DNA of 64,000 nt from Chamaecrista fasciculata (lineage: Eukaryota > Streptophyta > Magnoliopsida > Fabales > Fabaceae): contig QANZ01008320.1 in NCBI GenBank assembly GCA_003254925.1, positions 239,325 through 303,324 on the forward strand. The letters are read 5' to 3'. Both the position numbers and the translations under genes were made by a program. The notes beneath the pieces are model-generated. The model had not been told where the DNA came from, ran no database searches, and worked only from the letters and a program-made list of their open reading frames with translations. Below are positions 12,111-24,714 of this stretch, piece after piece (within the stretch, counting starts at the first letter, position 1; each line of letters opens with the position of its first letter).

Positions 12111-12589
12111 TTTAGGATAAAAATAATCCTTTAACCTATATATATAGAGTTGCAAAGTGGTAAGAGAAGTTAATTTGTCATGAAACAAGAGTGTGATTTT
12201 ATGGTGAAATTTGATTAATTAGTGGGATCGCCATAATTAAAGCATCAAGGACCTCACATAGTGTTGTAACCTTGAGGGGCTACAACTGTCATAACTGTAC
12301 ATGAGAGGCACCATCCTGACAGCATTAAGACAAAGCTTAGTAAAAGATAATGGAAGTGGATTTGTTGGGTTATTGAGGCACTCTTTGTTGATAATTCTCC
12401 ACGCTTGTGAAATCTTATGCTTCATATGTTGTCTTGCTTCTTCAATAGAAATTCTTGGGTTCTCTTTCATGTAGCACTTCAAGTAGGACCCGTCCTTCCC
12501 ATTTCCACCATGATTATCGTCATGTTCCTGCATATATGCGTGTGTCAGTGTTTGTGTGTGACTGTGTGGTCAGAATTAATTAAAAACTA

Positions 12590-12925
12590 GAGAAAAACTT
12601 ACTATTTAGTAATTAAATTTATACTGAATTAATTAATTAGTCTTTGCAAAATAAAAATATACTACTTAGTCTTTAAATTATTGCAATTGTCAATGATTTG
12701 GTCCCTTTGGACAAAAAAAAATTCAGTATAAATTCAGGGACCAAAAAGTATAAATTTAGGGAGTAAGAAGTATAAGATCAGTTCAAATTCAGAGATCAAA
12801 TAGTCACTAAGGACCAAACAGTTGATAGTTGAAATATTTCAAGGACCAAATCATGTATTTCAATTATTCAAAGACTTATTAGTTGACTCAGTGTAATTCA
12901 AGGACCAAATAGTAGATTTTCTCTA
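12590..12925. mobile_element. Foldback MITE (AGAGAAAA ends), copy 1
   Basis: Inverted arms: left AGAGAAAAACTTACTATTTA, right CAAATAGTAGATTTTCTCT. Interior modules read 'GGACCAAAT' and its complement. It lies in the last intron of the terpene synthase remnant, next to a second copy. Confidence 0.6.
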
Positions 12926-12957
12926 AAAACTATGTACATACTTTAACGAATGAATAA

Positions 12958-13285
12958 AGAGAAAACCTACTAGTTGGTCCTTGAATTTACACCGAGTCAA
13001 CTAATCATATCTTGAATTATTGTAATTGTCAACAATTTGGTCCCTAAGTCAAATCCAGAGACCAAAAAGTACAAATTTATGAGCCAAATATTATACATTT
13101 TGTACATGTTCAAGGACAAAAGAAAATATAAAATTAGTGCAAATTCAGGGACTAAATCGTCATTAAGGACCAAATAGTTGATAATTGAGATATTCAAGGA
13201 CCAAATTGTATACTTCGATTATTCATAAATTGATTAGTTAGCTTGCTGTAAATTTAGGAACCAAATAATAAAATTTCTAAATATC
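12958..13285. mobile_element. Foldback MITE (AGAGAAAA ends), copy 2
   Basis: Starts AGAGAAAACCTACTAGTTGG and ends with the inverted AACCAAATAATAAAATTTCT. It is the same family as 12590-12925, only about 30 bp away. A shorter relative sits at about 59753-59872. Confidence 0.6.
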
Positions 13286-13559
13286 AAATAAATATCTAAA
13301 TGTAATTCTCTCCACAACCACAAGCATATATGTTGCTTGCTATACATACCTTGGCACCTTCTAAATCGTCACATAGCCTGACAATTGTGGCTGTTGAGGA
13401 TATCAATCTTGGAAAGTTGTCAATGAGAGCCATATTTTTTCAAATACTGCTCAGCTCCTGGCAATTTTCCTGAAGCAAACCATTTTGCTTCTTCCATGAA
13501 AGCATCCAACAATTTCACCCACTGCATGCATACGAGCGTATTATTAATAAATAATAATA

Positions 13560-13950
13560 GGCCAAAATATATTTTTGGTTCCATATCTTTTGCTCAAGTC
13601 TCAATTTAGTCTTGTATATTTTTTTGTTGCACTTTTAGTCTCATATCTTTGAAAAAATTCCACCGTTAATTAGTCCCACGATGTGGAACCTTTTACAAAG
13701 ATATGAGACCAATTATGCAATATAACCAAAATATATATGGTACCAATTCTGCAACATAACCCAAAGATATGAGATCAAAAGTACAACAAAAAAATATACG
13801 AAACCAAATTGAGACCTGAGTAAAAGATGAGACAAAAAATGCAATAAAAAAAAGACATAGGACAAAATTGAGACCTGAGCAAAAGATATAGTACGGGACC
13901 AAATTAAAATATGAACAAAAGATATAAAACCAAAACTGTCTTTTTGGACC
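13560..13950. mobile_element. Mutator-like foldback MITE in terpene synthase intron
   Basis: Starts GGCCAAAATATATTTTTGG and ends TTTTTGGACC. Arms hold repeated 'CTCATATCTTTTG' modules and their inverses. Flanking 9-mers ATAATAATA (13551-13559) and TTAATAATA (13951-13959) match at 8 of 9. Same family as 4193-4603 and 55651-56024. Confidence 0.7.
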
Positions 13951-14616
13951 TTAATAATATAATACCCAGTTCATCCTTGTTAACTATATACATTGGCAAA
14001 AAAAAACTACATATATATATATATATAATTGTCAAATGAAATAGTATTCGTTCATTCATTCATCCTATATATATGTACGTTTATTATTACCGATTTGATT
14101 AAGCTTTCTTTGGGATTCAATCCATGTTTGTTTTGAACCTTGTTAGAAAACTCTTCGGTAATGTCATGAAGAGCTTTGAAGCAAGCTTTCATATAGTCTG
14201 GTAATTGCTCTATTGCTGCCAAATCCCATCTACATTATTCGAACAAGTTAATAATTTCAGATGGATCGACATGACCATAAATTAGAAGATTATAATTATT
14301 GCGACATTTTTAATACATAACAACATGTATGTATATAGTTGAATTGGTACCTGGTGACAGCATCTACGAAGAGAGTGAGTTCATCTATGCTTCCACAAGC
14401 ATCAAATATATCATCAATTATGTAGACTAGGGAGATGGGTTTGGTCAGTTCAATCCTTTCTTCTGAAAGGCATGGATCTGAAAAGCATGCCATGCCCCAC
14501 ATGTACCACTTGATTGGTTCATCTCTCGCAAACTTTAGGTCCTTGGCCAAACCTAGGTCTTTCCACCACCTATATATATATATATATATATATTATAATT
14601 AATGTATTTTTTTTTT

Positions 14617-14946
14617 TGTTGTACTTTTAGTTTTATCTTTTGTTCAGGTTGCACATTTGGTCTCGTGTTGCACTTTTGATCCTATATCTTTGCGTTAAGT
14701 AGGACTGACAATAGAACTTTTTGCAAAGATCAATTTTGCAACCTGACTAAATTGAAAGATATAAGACCAAAAATGATATGTGATCAATTCTACAACGTAA
14801 CCAAAAGATATGAACCAAAAGTGATACAAGACCAGATCTGCAGCTTGAGCAAAAGATACAAGACTAAAAATACAATAAAAAATTTATAAAACTAAATTGA
14901 GAACTGAACAAAAATTATAGAATAGAACCAAAATATACTTTGACGT
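14617..14946. mobile_element. Mutator-like foldback MITE, eroded copy
   Basis: Contains the family modules 'TTTTGTTCAGGTTGCACA', 'TGCAAAGATCAATTTTGCAACC' and right end 'AAAATATACTTTGACG'. The left end is lost in T-rich sequence beside a TA microsatellite (14571-14592). It lies in the intron upstream of the terpene synthase 219-bp exon. Confidence 0.5.
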
Positions 14947-15095
14947 TGCATATATATATATATATATGAGTTAATTAGTTGCATTTGCATATTGAGTTTG
15001 AATTACTCACTTGGAGACTGCATATATTTCCTTGAGATTGATGGAGGTGAGTATTTGGGTATCTATTTTGGATAGGTTTTGTAAATATTTAGCAG

Positions 15096-15688
15096 GCCAA
15101 ATTAGATCATATCCGGTTCAATTGTCATCGGTTTATTGCCTCATTCGGACCCACCTTGTACTCGAGTTTCGGGTTGACTGGGCAAGTTGGTCCATATCTT
15201 ATTCACTGCCTAAAGTAACATGATATAATTCTCATTCAAACTATTTTTTGGTCAAAATTGTGATTCATACTGACTAAAATTCCAATTGTAGCTTAATAGA
15301 TACCTCATTTATGGTAAGTAACGTTTTATATTCATTTTTCATTAAAATTATTTTCATTGAAATTTATCTTGTTATAAAACCTTTTGATTTGAATTAAAAT
15401 TAATATATATAACTTCGTCAATATTTAATTGTTGAGAAGTAACAAAGTAAGGACCATGTTGAGGGACTCAATAGGTAATTTGAGTAAGAATTAAGAAAAT
15501 ACAAACCTTAAAGTCAATTGCAATGCTGGAACATTAAAAGTATAAAAAAAACATCATACTTGATGTCACCCCTCCTTATTGTTGAATATTGAACTCCCAT
15601 GACTAGGTCTTTCTTTCTCTTTATTCCCTGATAGTGCTGTGACTTAAATGGGTAACTCACTAAAGTTGAGGCGAAAGAAGAGACCTAA
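15096..15688. other. Unassigned sequence between TPS remnant and Helitron
   Basis: Homology to the terpene synthase exon is lost just inside this stretch (near 15095-15110). A less AT-rich block follows at about 15110-15200, then ordinary AT-rich sequence. I recognise no gene or element boundary, so the cause of the gene truncation is not visible. Confidence 0.4.
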
Positions 15689-15789
15689 TCTACTATCTAC
15701 TATCTACTATCTACTACTACTTAAAAAACAATGTTTTGCTTGGACAAGTGTCACTTGGACAATGTTTTGTTTGGACACGTGGCAGCTAC

Positions 15790-16560
15790 TCTTATTTATA
15801 TCTTTCTAATTCATCTCTCTCATCTCTTTTCATTTCTCTCATCTCTCTTCTTCTTCATTCCTACAATCTTCTTCTTCTCCCTTCTTCTTCAAATTCACAC
15901 CAATTGCCTCACTTTTTCTTCTTCTTCTTCTTCTTCACCACCGTCTTCTTATCTTCTTCCCTTCACCATTTTTCATTTCTTCAAAATTACCTCTGTTCAC
16001 CGATTCCGATTCCGACCGACTCCGTTTACGAGGTAAGCTTCCGATTCCTCATTTCCATTCCATTTCGACACAAAACTTTTGAGAAGCTAAAAATCCAGCG
16101 CCTTTGCCATTTTCAGTTCGGACTTCGTTTCTGCCGTTCACGCCTCCAAATGAATGAAGTTCCTTTCCTTTTCGATTCCGATTCTGATCTGTTCACCGAA
16201 TTTGATTCCGACCGACTCCGTTTGCGAGGTAAGATTCTGAGCCGTTATTCTGAAATTTGGAATTTAGAGATTGTTGGGTTGTTTGTGTGTTCAGGAGCAA
16301 AATCGAAACCGTGGCGAAGTTATTTAATTTTTTTTATTTATCAAGTTATTTATTTGATTTTTTATACTGATTAAATTCATAATTAAGTTTTTAAAAGATA
16401 GTATATTTTTCAATTCAGTCCTTCCAAAGATAAAATTATAAAATTTATTCCTGCTTGGTTTGGGATTTGGCAGATGAAACAATAAATGAAGCAGCAAAGA
16501 CACTACATTATTGACAGCCATTTTGGTGAGTGTAAATTTTAAATACACAATTTATGTAAT
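15790..16560 (+). other. Gene-like cargo in Helitron (possible captured 5' exons)
   Basis: A CTT-rich, UTR-like stretch is followed by two similar blocks sharing GATTCCGACCGACTCCGTTT and ending CGAG|GTAAG, with candidate donors at 16033 and 16229. Further on, a putative acceptor (TTTGGCAG) precedes a short exon-like piece ending at a GTGAGTG donor near 16526. The long open frame across 15736-16374 is Ser/Phe-rich low complexity with no recognised domain. It is best read as gene fragments carried by the Helitron. The source gene is unknown. Confidence 0.35.
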
Positions 16561-17260
16561 CTGTAATTGTATCTTTCTTAATCTGTAATTGTATCTTTCA
16601 TAATTTGTAATTGTATCTTTCTTAAACTGTTTCTTTCTTAATCTTAAACTACTGAGAGTGACTTTCTTAATCTGTAATCTGTCAGGTTTCCAATTTCCAA
16701 GCTAAAAGTTATCCATTTTATTAAATTTTAATTACTATATTTAACAAAAGGATTAAATTGATTGTAATTGTATCTTTTAAGGACTAAATCTTATAATTTT
16801 ATCTTTCAGCTCCACTGTGCGTTGTCAAAATCCTTGATGTCTTTTAACTGAACTGTTGGAACAATGAGGAAGAATATTGAAGATGGATCCTATGTCAACT
16901 TGGAACAATTTAAGATTAGTACCTGTTTAAGTTCAGGTGGTAAAATTTTTAATTTGCCCTCTGGAGAGTGAAGGGGTTTCTTAGCACACTAATTTTGTAT
17001 GTTGTAGATGTCTTATTTACTATTAGGATAAACTTTTATGGTATGATCAGTTTTGGAGTTAAAGTTGGGATCAATTGAGATCAATTGGGATCAATTAAGT
17101 TATTTTAATTTGATAAGAAAAAATTTGTTTCTTTTATGATATAATCTTTTTTATTCTCTCGAGTTAATGTTGGGATCAATTGGGATCAATTAAGTTATAT
17201 TGCTCTGATAGTTTAAATCATGTCTATTCTTTGACTGAATCATTTTGTTTCTTGAATCCG

Positions 17261-17750
17261 TGCTAGATTTAGATTAGTGGGATGAATCTAAATCGTACCT
17301 GAGATTGAACTGAAATCCATCGGAAGCTTATTGTACTGTTTAGTCCCTTGAATGTTGGAGAAAGTTACAACCTGCTGAGCTAACTGATTTTTTGGTACTC
17401 TCCCCTCCACCACCATACCCACATATTTATAGTGAAAAAGGGTTTATTAAAATATTAAATATAAATATGAAAGGTGGTATAAGGTGACACTATACTATCA
17501 ATAGGATAGGACACTGATAGTTCAAGTTAGTCTCGCAGGTTGGGCCCTTTCCCTGTATGAGTTAAGAGTCAGACTGACCTATCACAGAATGACTCACATT
17601 CACAATTCAAACATGGCCGGATCCAATAATTAGACAGTACTTCAAACATAAATTGGTGACTTAATATACATCCAAAATATATATTTAAAATTAACTCTTG
17701 TGATTAGTGCTAATCCACAATTAGGATTATTTGATAGAAATAATCCAACA
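17261..17750 (-). repeat. Copia 3' LTR
   Basis: 490 bp. On the plus strand it runs from TGCTAGATTT to AATCCAACA. It is the downstream LTR in the element's own orientation and abuts the purine tract. Confidence 0.9.
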
Positions 17751-20700
17751 ATCTCCCACTTGGATAGCAATAATCAAAACAAGTTCAATCTGAATCAGAA
17801 AACAACTTATATATATTATGTCACCAATTAGTACCAAGTCTATCATGAATCAGAAATGAGATAATATACAAGACATTGAATCCGATAGGGAAAACAATGT
17901 AATAAATTTATAAACTCTCAATATCTGAAGATTGGATTTTAAAGTGGCATTAAGCCATACAGAATTCAGAAATAAGCCATTAAAACAGACATTGAATCCG
18001 ATAGGGAAAACAATGTAATGACTTCCACATCTGAATTGCGGATCCTAAAATACCAGAATTCAGAAAAGAGACAATACAACACATTGAATCCGATAGGGAA
18101 AAACAATGCCATAGAACTGAATCTGCAAAGTCTCAACAACTGAATATGGATCCAAGTTGGATTACATCCAATACTGCCTACTCAGACTCCCACTAAACCG
18201 ATGCATTTTACAGAAGGGCTTCACAATACCCGTATGGGTGACATGATTGTGGAAAATTCTCATAGATATGCCCTTTGTCATCGGGTTTGCATGCATGAAT
18301 ATGTACAAGCTGAGTCTGAGATTCAGCAATCTTCTCTTGTAAAACAGGAATTTTACATCAAAGTGTTTTGTTCGGCTTAAATTCCTGTGACCATGAGAAA
18401 AGCATAAAATAGAAGCATATCGCAATACATGGTCCAAGGAAGTGATATACATTTAATGATGCGCATCTTAGAAATCAGCTTCCTAACCCATATAACTTGA
18501 CAAGTAGTCTCATAACATGCGATATATATTCTGCTTCCACAATAGAGGTGGCTGTAGTTGTCTGTTTGACACTTTTCCACGAGACAGCCCCTCCAACACA
18601 TAACAAACACACAGCCTGACATAGATTTTAGATCATCTACTCAGCTAGAGCAATCTGTATCCGAGCAGCCGACAATTTAACTCGGATAAGATCTTTTGAA
18701 GGTCAACATGTGATTCTCAGTACCTTGTAGGTATTTCATGACCTTCACCACAGCTTTCCAATGATCCTTACTAGGATCGCTCAAGTATATACATGGTACA
18801 CTTATAGTACAAGCTATATCTGGGCGAGTGCACACTTGAGCATTCATCAAAACACCAACAACAGAGGCAAGGATTTTTGCCATTTTAATCCTCTCAAGAT
18901 TATTCTGAGGACACTGTAATTTGGAAAGCTTTCACCCTTTTGAATGGGTATTGAACATGGGGAATAAGAGTGCATTTAAATTTCTTGAGCACTCAATCAA
19001 TGTAAGCTCCCTGAGACAAACCAAGAATGCCACAAGACCTATCACGGTGAATTTAAATCCCCAACACAAGTTTCATCCAAGGTCGTTCATACTGAAGTGG
19101 CTCAAAATATACACTTTGTCTCACTCAGGAGACATATGCTGCTGTTGGCTAGAAGGATAACATCACCAAGAATGATAAACTCCTTATCTATAGATTTCTG
19201 GAAGATGCACTGATCTGAAGTATTTTAACAAATTCATCAGACTTCAGATACAATAGCCTAGAGGCTTTTATCAATCCATAGATGGATCTATTTGATTTGC
19301 AATCCATGTATGTTTTCTTTCAACACATCTTCCTTCAAATCTCCTTTAGAAAAGTTGTCTTTTCATCCATTTGGTGAAGCTCAAGATTAAAAGGTGTCAC
19401 TAAGGCTATAATAATTCTGAAGGCATGTCTAGTAGACACTGATGAGAAGGTTTCATTATAGTAAATATCCTCTCTCTCTCTGATTGTAGCCTTTAGCCAC
19501 AAGTCTAGCCTTATACATCTCTACTTCACCACTGACCCCATGTTTTGCCTTAAAGCCCCATTTACACCCAACCGGTTTGCCACCTTTGGGTAAACCATCA
19601 GATCCTTAACTTAATTATATTCCATGGAGGTCAATTCATCTCTCATAGACTCTAGCTACTAAGATGAATGCGAACAAGACACTACTTCCTGAAAGGAGAT
19701 GGGATCTGAAAATGTCAGAAAACATCCGACTTAAATTCTTGTATATACACCATATAGTCATCTAATATGGCTGGTTGGCGGATTCTTTGAGACCGCCTTA
19801 GAGGTATATCTCCACCTGTATCACCGGCGCCCTCGGTGTCAACTGCTGGTGTTAAACCTCACATTCTATACCTTGAGTGATAATTTCTACCATTGGTAAA
19901 TGTAAAACTGGTACAAGTATACATGTGCTCTCATCTCTTAACTCAATCTGACGAGGCATTAAACTCCCACTATCTAGGTCATCTTCAAAATTATATGGCA
20001 CAACATGATTCAATGACCCTAGTAGTGTGAGTGGGGACACTAGAATCTACTCCCTCTTGATCATGTACTATAACCAATGAAGAAACCACTAATTGATCTA
20101 GAATCAAGCTTCTTCAACTGAGGATTATATGCTTTCACTTCCGCCCTGCATCCCCAGACATGAAAGTACTTTAAACTGAGTTTTCTTCCCATGAAAATTG
20201 AGGTAAAAAGTGTGAGTCAACATACTCCTTACTGTGTCCATTAAAGTTTATTTCCATCTCTCAACTAACTCATTTTGCTGGGGAACGCAAAATAACTGAG
20301 CCCCTATTCCACTTTCTCAAAGGGATAAAATGAAATGGACCAGGATCTTTGTCAGCTTTGGTGTATATATGTGTGCCACAATCATCACCACTCTTATTAG
20401 ATCATATAGATTTACTATGTTCACCACCTCTTTCAGACTACATGCTTTTAATGCATTGACTTGCTTTAACTCAGGTGTAGTCTTAAGGAGAAAACTATTA
20501 CATGTGGTGATTCAGACTTCTCTTAGAGAAACTCGATGTCCAATCTCATCTAAATATTAGATGATTATCACTGAACATTATTTAATGTCTAAATCTACTC
20601 TGGCAAACAAGGTGAACTAATTTCACAAATTTAGATGTAACCACCTTGTGATCTCTAGTCTCAACAAATACATTGTAATTATCATCTAAATTCATTCCCT

Positions 20701-22892
20701 TTTTCACCTAGTGTCTTTTGAGGTCATACAGGATATTCTAGGGATTTAGAATGTTTCAATTTCAATGGCCCCACAACAATAATGCTAGCCTTTATAATGA
20801 TATGAATTACTTGGTTACTCTCTATGGTCTCAAGTATGACAAGATACCCTAATTTCCTCCTTATCCAGGCAGAAGAAATAACATGCTTACTAGCAAAAGC
20901 TCAAAAGATCAATTTCATGATAGAAGCACTAGATGCATTCTTATTCAATGACTCTTCCTTACAAGTCACAACTGAATTTATTTTGTTAACAATGCATTCT
21001 CCTTCTTGTAAGTTATCAGTAATTTTTAACATCTGAAACAATAGTGAGATAGATTCTAAGGTGCTCCAAAATAAAGAATCATCTCTTCAACTGATTCCAA
21101 CTGTTCTCAACTCATTGAAATGATAAATCAACTTTATCAGATGTTTTCATACTCATCAATCTTCATGTCTCATCACAACTTAACTTTGCAAGGAGAGACA
21201 AATATTGACATTTCAAGGTCTCATGAGGCTTGTAAACTTAAGCCCTATTGCCTTTAGAATAATTAAATACCCAGCGATACATCAAGGATTTCTCACTGAT
21301 GGAAGTTCAATAATATATCCTATAACCATCAGACAAAACATTGATTGTTTCTTATCATTTCAAATGATAATACTTGTCAGCCACACTGACTAGACTTGAC
21401 AATGAAATTCGCTGGTTTAGGCTTTTAAAGGGCTAAGTCGACCCATGTCACAGCAAGATATATCTTGAGGGACTATTTCCATTAATTACAATTAGGTCCC
21501 ATTGAGAGCTTTTACCACATTCAGTTGTACAAGCTTAGAAGCTGATATTGCCAATAGAAAACATTAATAATAATGCCCAGCAGAAATGTTTTCATCTAGA
21601 AAATAAGGCAATCTTGACTGAATACACGGATTGTTTACCATAATCCCGCCTAAGGGTCCCGAATTACAGTAAATCATGAAAAACTCTCGATGTCTGATAT
21701 CTTGCCTCAAACAGAGTGTCTTTAGTACCTCTGCACCGATAGGGTGCTAGTGATGCTAAAACACTAATTACGTTGGTTGAACTAACAATGTCACACCGAT
21801 AGGGTATGTACATTATTAATACAACATTGGTCCCATGCAGAAGCAACTTTGTAATTGGACCCACGATAGGCGAGCACTCAATTACTAGTTGTTAATTTTT
21901 CCTAAACCAATTTCCATAACCAGAGGTCTCAAAATAATAAATAATATTATGGAAATTACGGAAATAATATTTTCAGTGCTCGAAAAATTATGGAAAAATG
22001 CCCAAAAAATAGGAAATTTGATTTCGAGCAGACTGGGACCAAAACTGGCCGGAACCGGCCACCGGAGACGCCGCACGCGCCGGCGGTGCGAGTGGGCGTC
22101 GCTGGAAACGGTCATCTTCAACCTCCAGCCGTTGTCCGCCATTTTTGCTCGAATTCAAGCTTTGATTTCGTGCAATTTGGAGCTTTTCTCGGCTGGGTTT
22201 CGATTTCCTAACATCCTAGATTGATTTCCATGCAACTATTTCAAGTTTCAAGCTCCCAAAACACGAAATCGATGAACCCAAATTTTCAAAGTTTAGCCAT
22301 TTTCGAATCTGGACATTAGGAGCTCATTTTCGAAAATTTCTTGAAGAGAAATGCTCTATAGGTGCCGATAATCAAAACCCATATTCTAGTTTGTCACAAA
22401 CAACTCAAACAAAGTCGAATCGGGATCCGAAAATTTCCGAAAACGCTACTGGGGTATTCGAGTCTCATATTAAACAAGCATTAATCAAGCAATTTCTATA
22501 TGCTAAATGTTCATACTAACTCGATAAACAAAAGCCCTATGCAGATTTGGAACAACGAACACGAAACAGCAGCGAATCGAAGGATCAAAAAAACACGATA
22601 TGAACCCTAAAACTGAAATTTTGGTGTTTCGCGATTTTCAGCAACATTTTTACTTGATTTCAAGCAATTAAAATATGATAAACACTTATCAAACTTCATT
22701 TAACAAAAGCCCTAATCATATTGCTCGAAATAATCATGCAAAAGTTCAGATTTGAGACATCAAAATCACAAAACCCTAACATGCGTAACTTCATATTTTC
22801 CAACACATAAAGCAGCGATTTTTCAACATCATAAACACATTAATCATCAAAGATTAACTATTCATCAATCAAACACAAGCTCTGATACCAAT

Positions 22893-23382
22893 TGCTAGAT
22901 TTAGATTAGTGGGATGAATCTAAATCGTACCTGAGATTGAGCTGAAATCCATCGGAAGCTTATTGTACGGTTTAGTCCCTTGAATGTTGGAAAAAGTTAC
23001 AACCTGCTGAGCTAACTGATTTTTTGGTACTCTCCCCTCCACCACCATACCCACATATTTATAGTGAAAAAGGGTTTATTAAAATATTAAATATAAATAT
23101 GAAATGTGGTATAAGGTGACACTATACTATCAATAGGATAGAACACTGATAGTTCAAGTTAGTCTCGCAGGTTGGGCCCTTTCCCTGTATGAGTTAAGAG
23201 TCAGACTGACCTATCACAGAATGACTTACATTCACAATTCAAACATGGCCGGATCCAATAATTAGACAGTACTTCAAACATAAATTGGTGACTTAATATA
23301 CATCCAAAATATATATTTAAAATTAACTCTTGTGATTAGTGCTAATCCACAATTAGGATTATTTGATAGAAATAATCCAACA
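22893..23382 (-). repeat. Copia 5' LTR
   Basis: 490 bp, about 98.8% identical to 17261-17750. It is adjacent to the tRNA-type primer-binding site at about 22877-22891 (plus-strand text GCTCTGATACCA). Confidence 0.9.
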
Positions 23383-23689
23383 CATCTGTCCACCGCTCTT
23401 TAGGTAATTTCTGTTACCCTCCTCTTCTTAATGATATAGTACTTCCTCTTAACTAAATGTTTAAGGCATATTTGGTTAGTTTTAAGATATGTTAAAATCA
23501 CTACCCCAATTATAGAATTCTGGATATACACACTGGAAAATAGTTGAATTGCTTTAATTTCTTGGGTGTTTGTAAATTGTCTGTTTTTGGACACTGAAAA
23601 AGCTGCTTGACGAAAATTGAATGGAAAGTCCCACTATTGGAAATAAGTTTATAATTAGCAACTGATTCTTTTATTTATATAGAACAAAT

Positions 23690-24215
23690 ATTGGATTACA
23701 GAACTGATTTGTGAAGATTGGAAATATATGAATTAGTCCTTAAAATACATTTGTTTGGTTATTAAATTTGGTATGGTCATTAACTACCAAGTTTGGAAAT
23801 ATATGAATTAGTCCTTAAAATCCATTGACATTGAATTACTGAACTGATTTGAGAAGATTGGAAATATATGAATTAGTCCTTAAAATTTGAATTCATATTA
23901 TATAAAATTTGGTTTGGTGATTAACTACCAAGTTTGGAAATATATGAATTAGTCCTTAAAATCCATTGACATCGAATTACTAAACTGATTTGCGAAGATT
24001 GGAAATATATGAATTAGTCCTTAAAATAGATTTGTTTGGTTATTAAATTTGGTTTGGTCATTAACTACCAAGTTTGGAAATATATATGAATTAGTCCTTA
24101 AAATACATTGACATTGAATTGCTGAACTGATTTGTGAAGATTGGAAATATATGAATTAGTCCCTAAAATAGATTTGTTTGGTTATAAAATTTGGTTTGGT
24201 GATTAACTACCAAGT
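23690..24215. repeat. Tandem array with alternating ~75/65-bp spacing
   Basis: The core GGAAATATATGAATTAGTCC occurs seven times, starting at about 23720, 23795, 23860, 23936, 24001, 24076 and 24142. Spacing alternates between 75-76 and 65-66 bp, giving a higher-order unit of about 141 bp. It lies inside the Helitron block. No coding sense. Confidence 0.8.
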
Positions 24216-24714
24216 TTTATCGTTTTATCTCTTACATATTTTGAGTGTTTAAATCTTCTTTAGAATGCTATATGTGCTCGATCTCTTATCTATGTTTATG
24301 TTTTGTTTTAGTCCTTTAGAAACCCAGGTATTTGAAGAGAAATCTGTGAGCTCAATTAATTGCCAATTGAGTTACCTTCCAGGTTATTATGTTTGAAGCT
24401 CTCAATTTTTTCTGATAGAGTTTTACATTTGTAGCTTTGAGCTTCTCTTACCAATACAAACTTGGATAGCAATTACACCAATGATAGATAAAACCTTCTT
24501 TAGAATGTTATATGTGCTCTCTTACTTATGTTTGAAGCTTTCAATTTTTTTTAGATAGAGTTTTAGGGAGTTTTAGTTTATTCCATGTGTATTTATATGT
24601 ATTTATAGAGTTTATATCTTTTATATGAAGCTGCATTTAGTTCATTTAGTTCAATGTTCTATATGAATACTTTAGATTATTAGGTTATATATTGAAGCTG
24701 CATTTAGTTCAATG

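Larger units (their letters stand above)
12237..15095 (-). pseudogene. TPS-g type terpene synthase pseudogene, C-terminal half
   Basis: On the minus strand, exon pieces at 15095-15011, 14569-14351, 14229-14091, 13521-13350 and 12527-12237 (stop TAA) keep the plant TPS exon order, including the usual 219-bp exon. The 219-bp exon encodes [10 protein letters not shown] across its junction, [10 protein letters not shown] and the metal-binding DDIFD. The last exon has DGSYLKCYMKENPR and AARMVPLMYSYD-like text, as in the TPS-g (acyclic linalool/nerolidol synthase) subfamily. It is broken. Homology stops near 15095, so the N-terminal half is absent. In the 13350-13521 exon about 25-29 codons after AEQYLK are missing, with a frameshift. 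The second metal motif reads DDLEGAKEH in place of the usual DDLGSAKDE, altering a ligand position. Introns hold four foldback elements. Probably non-functional. Confidence 0.88.
17261..23382 (-). mobile_element. Ty1-copia LTR retrotransposon, recent but broken
   Basis: Two 490-bp LTRs, 17261-17750 and 22893-23382, run TG...CA and differ at only 6 positions (about 1.2%), suggesting insertion within roughly the last million years at usual plant rates. On the minus strand, a primer-binding site TGGTATCAGAGC lies just inside the LTR at 22893 and a purine-rich tract (CAAGTGGGAGA) abuts the LTR at 17750. Interior traces include copia reverse transcriptase/RNase H text (VCTRPDIA, KVMKYLQGT near 18677-18883) and start-of-RT text near 19500-19600. 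Only short open frames remain, so it carries many breaks, probably more than ten. No 5-bp target duplication is seen. A roughly 30-bp motif recurs three times near the tract (17878, 17989, 18082). Confidence 0.9.

Noticed and set aside
15736-16374. 212-codon open frame, Ser/Phe-rich
   Set aside because: It runs through CTT repeats and two good splice donors and shows no domain. It is better explained as UTR/exon-like Helitron cargo.
21885-22224. Open frames of 70-110 codons on both strands, GC-richer than surroundings
   Set aside because: They lie inside the copia element between its 5' LTR and integrase traces and are parts of its decayed leader/gag region, not a host gene.
23690-24215. Regularly spaced repeats resembling a CRISPR array
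   Set aside because: Repeat and spacer both recur, spacing alternates, and the genome is eukaryotic, so this is a satellite-like tandem array.
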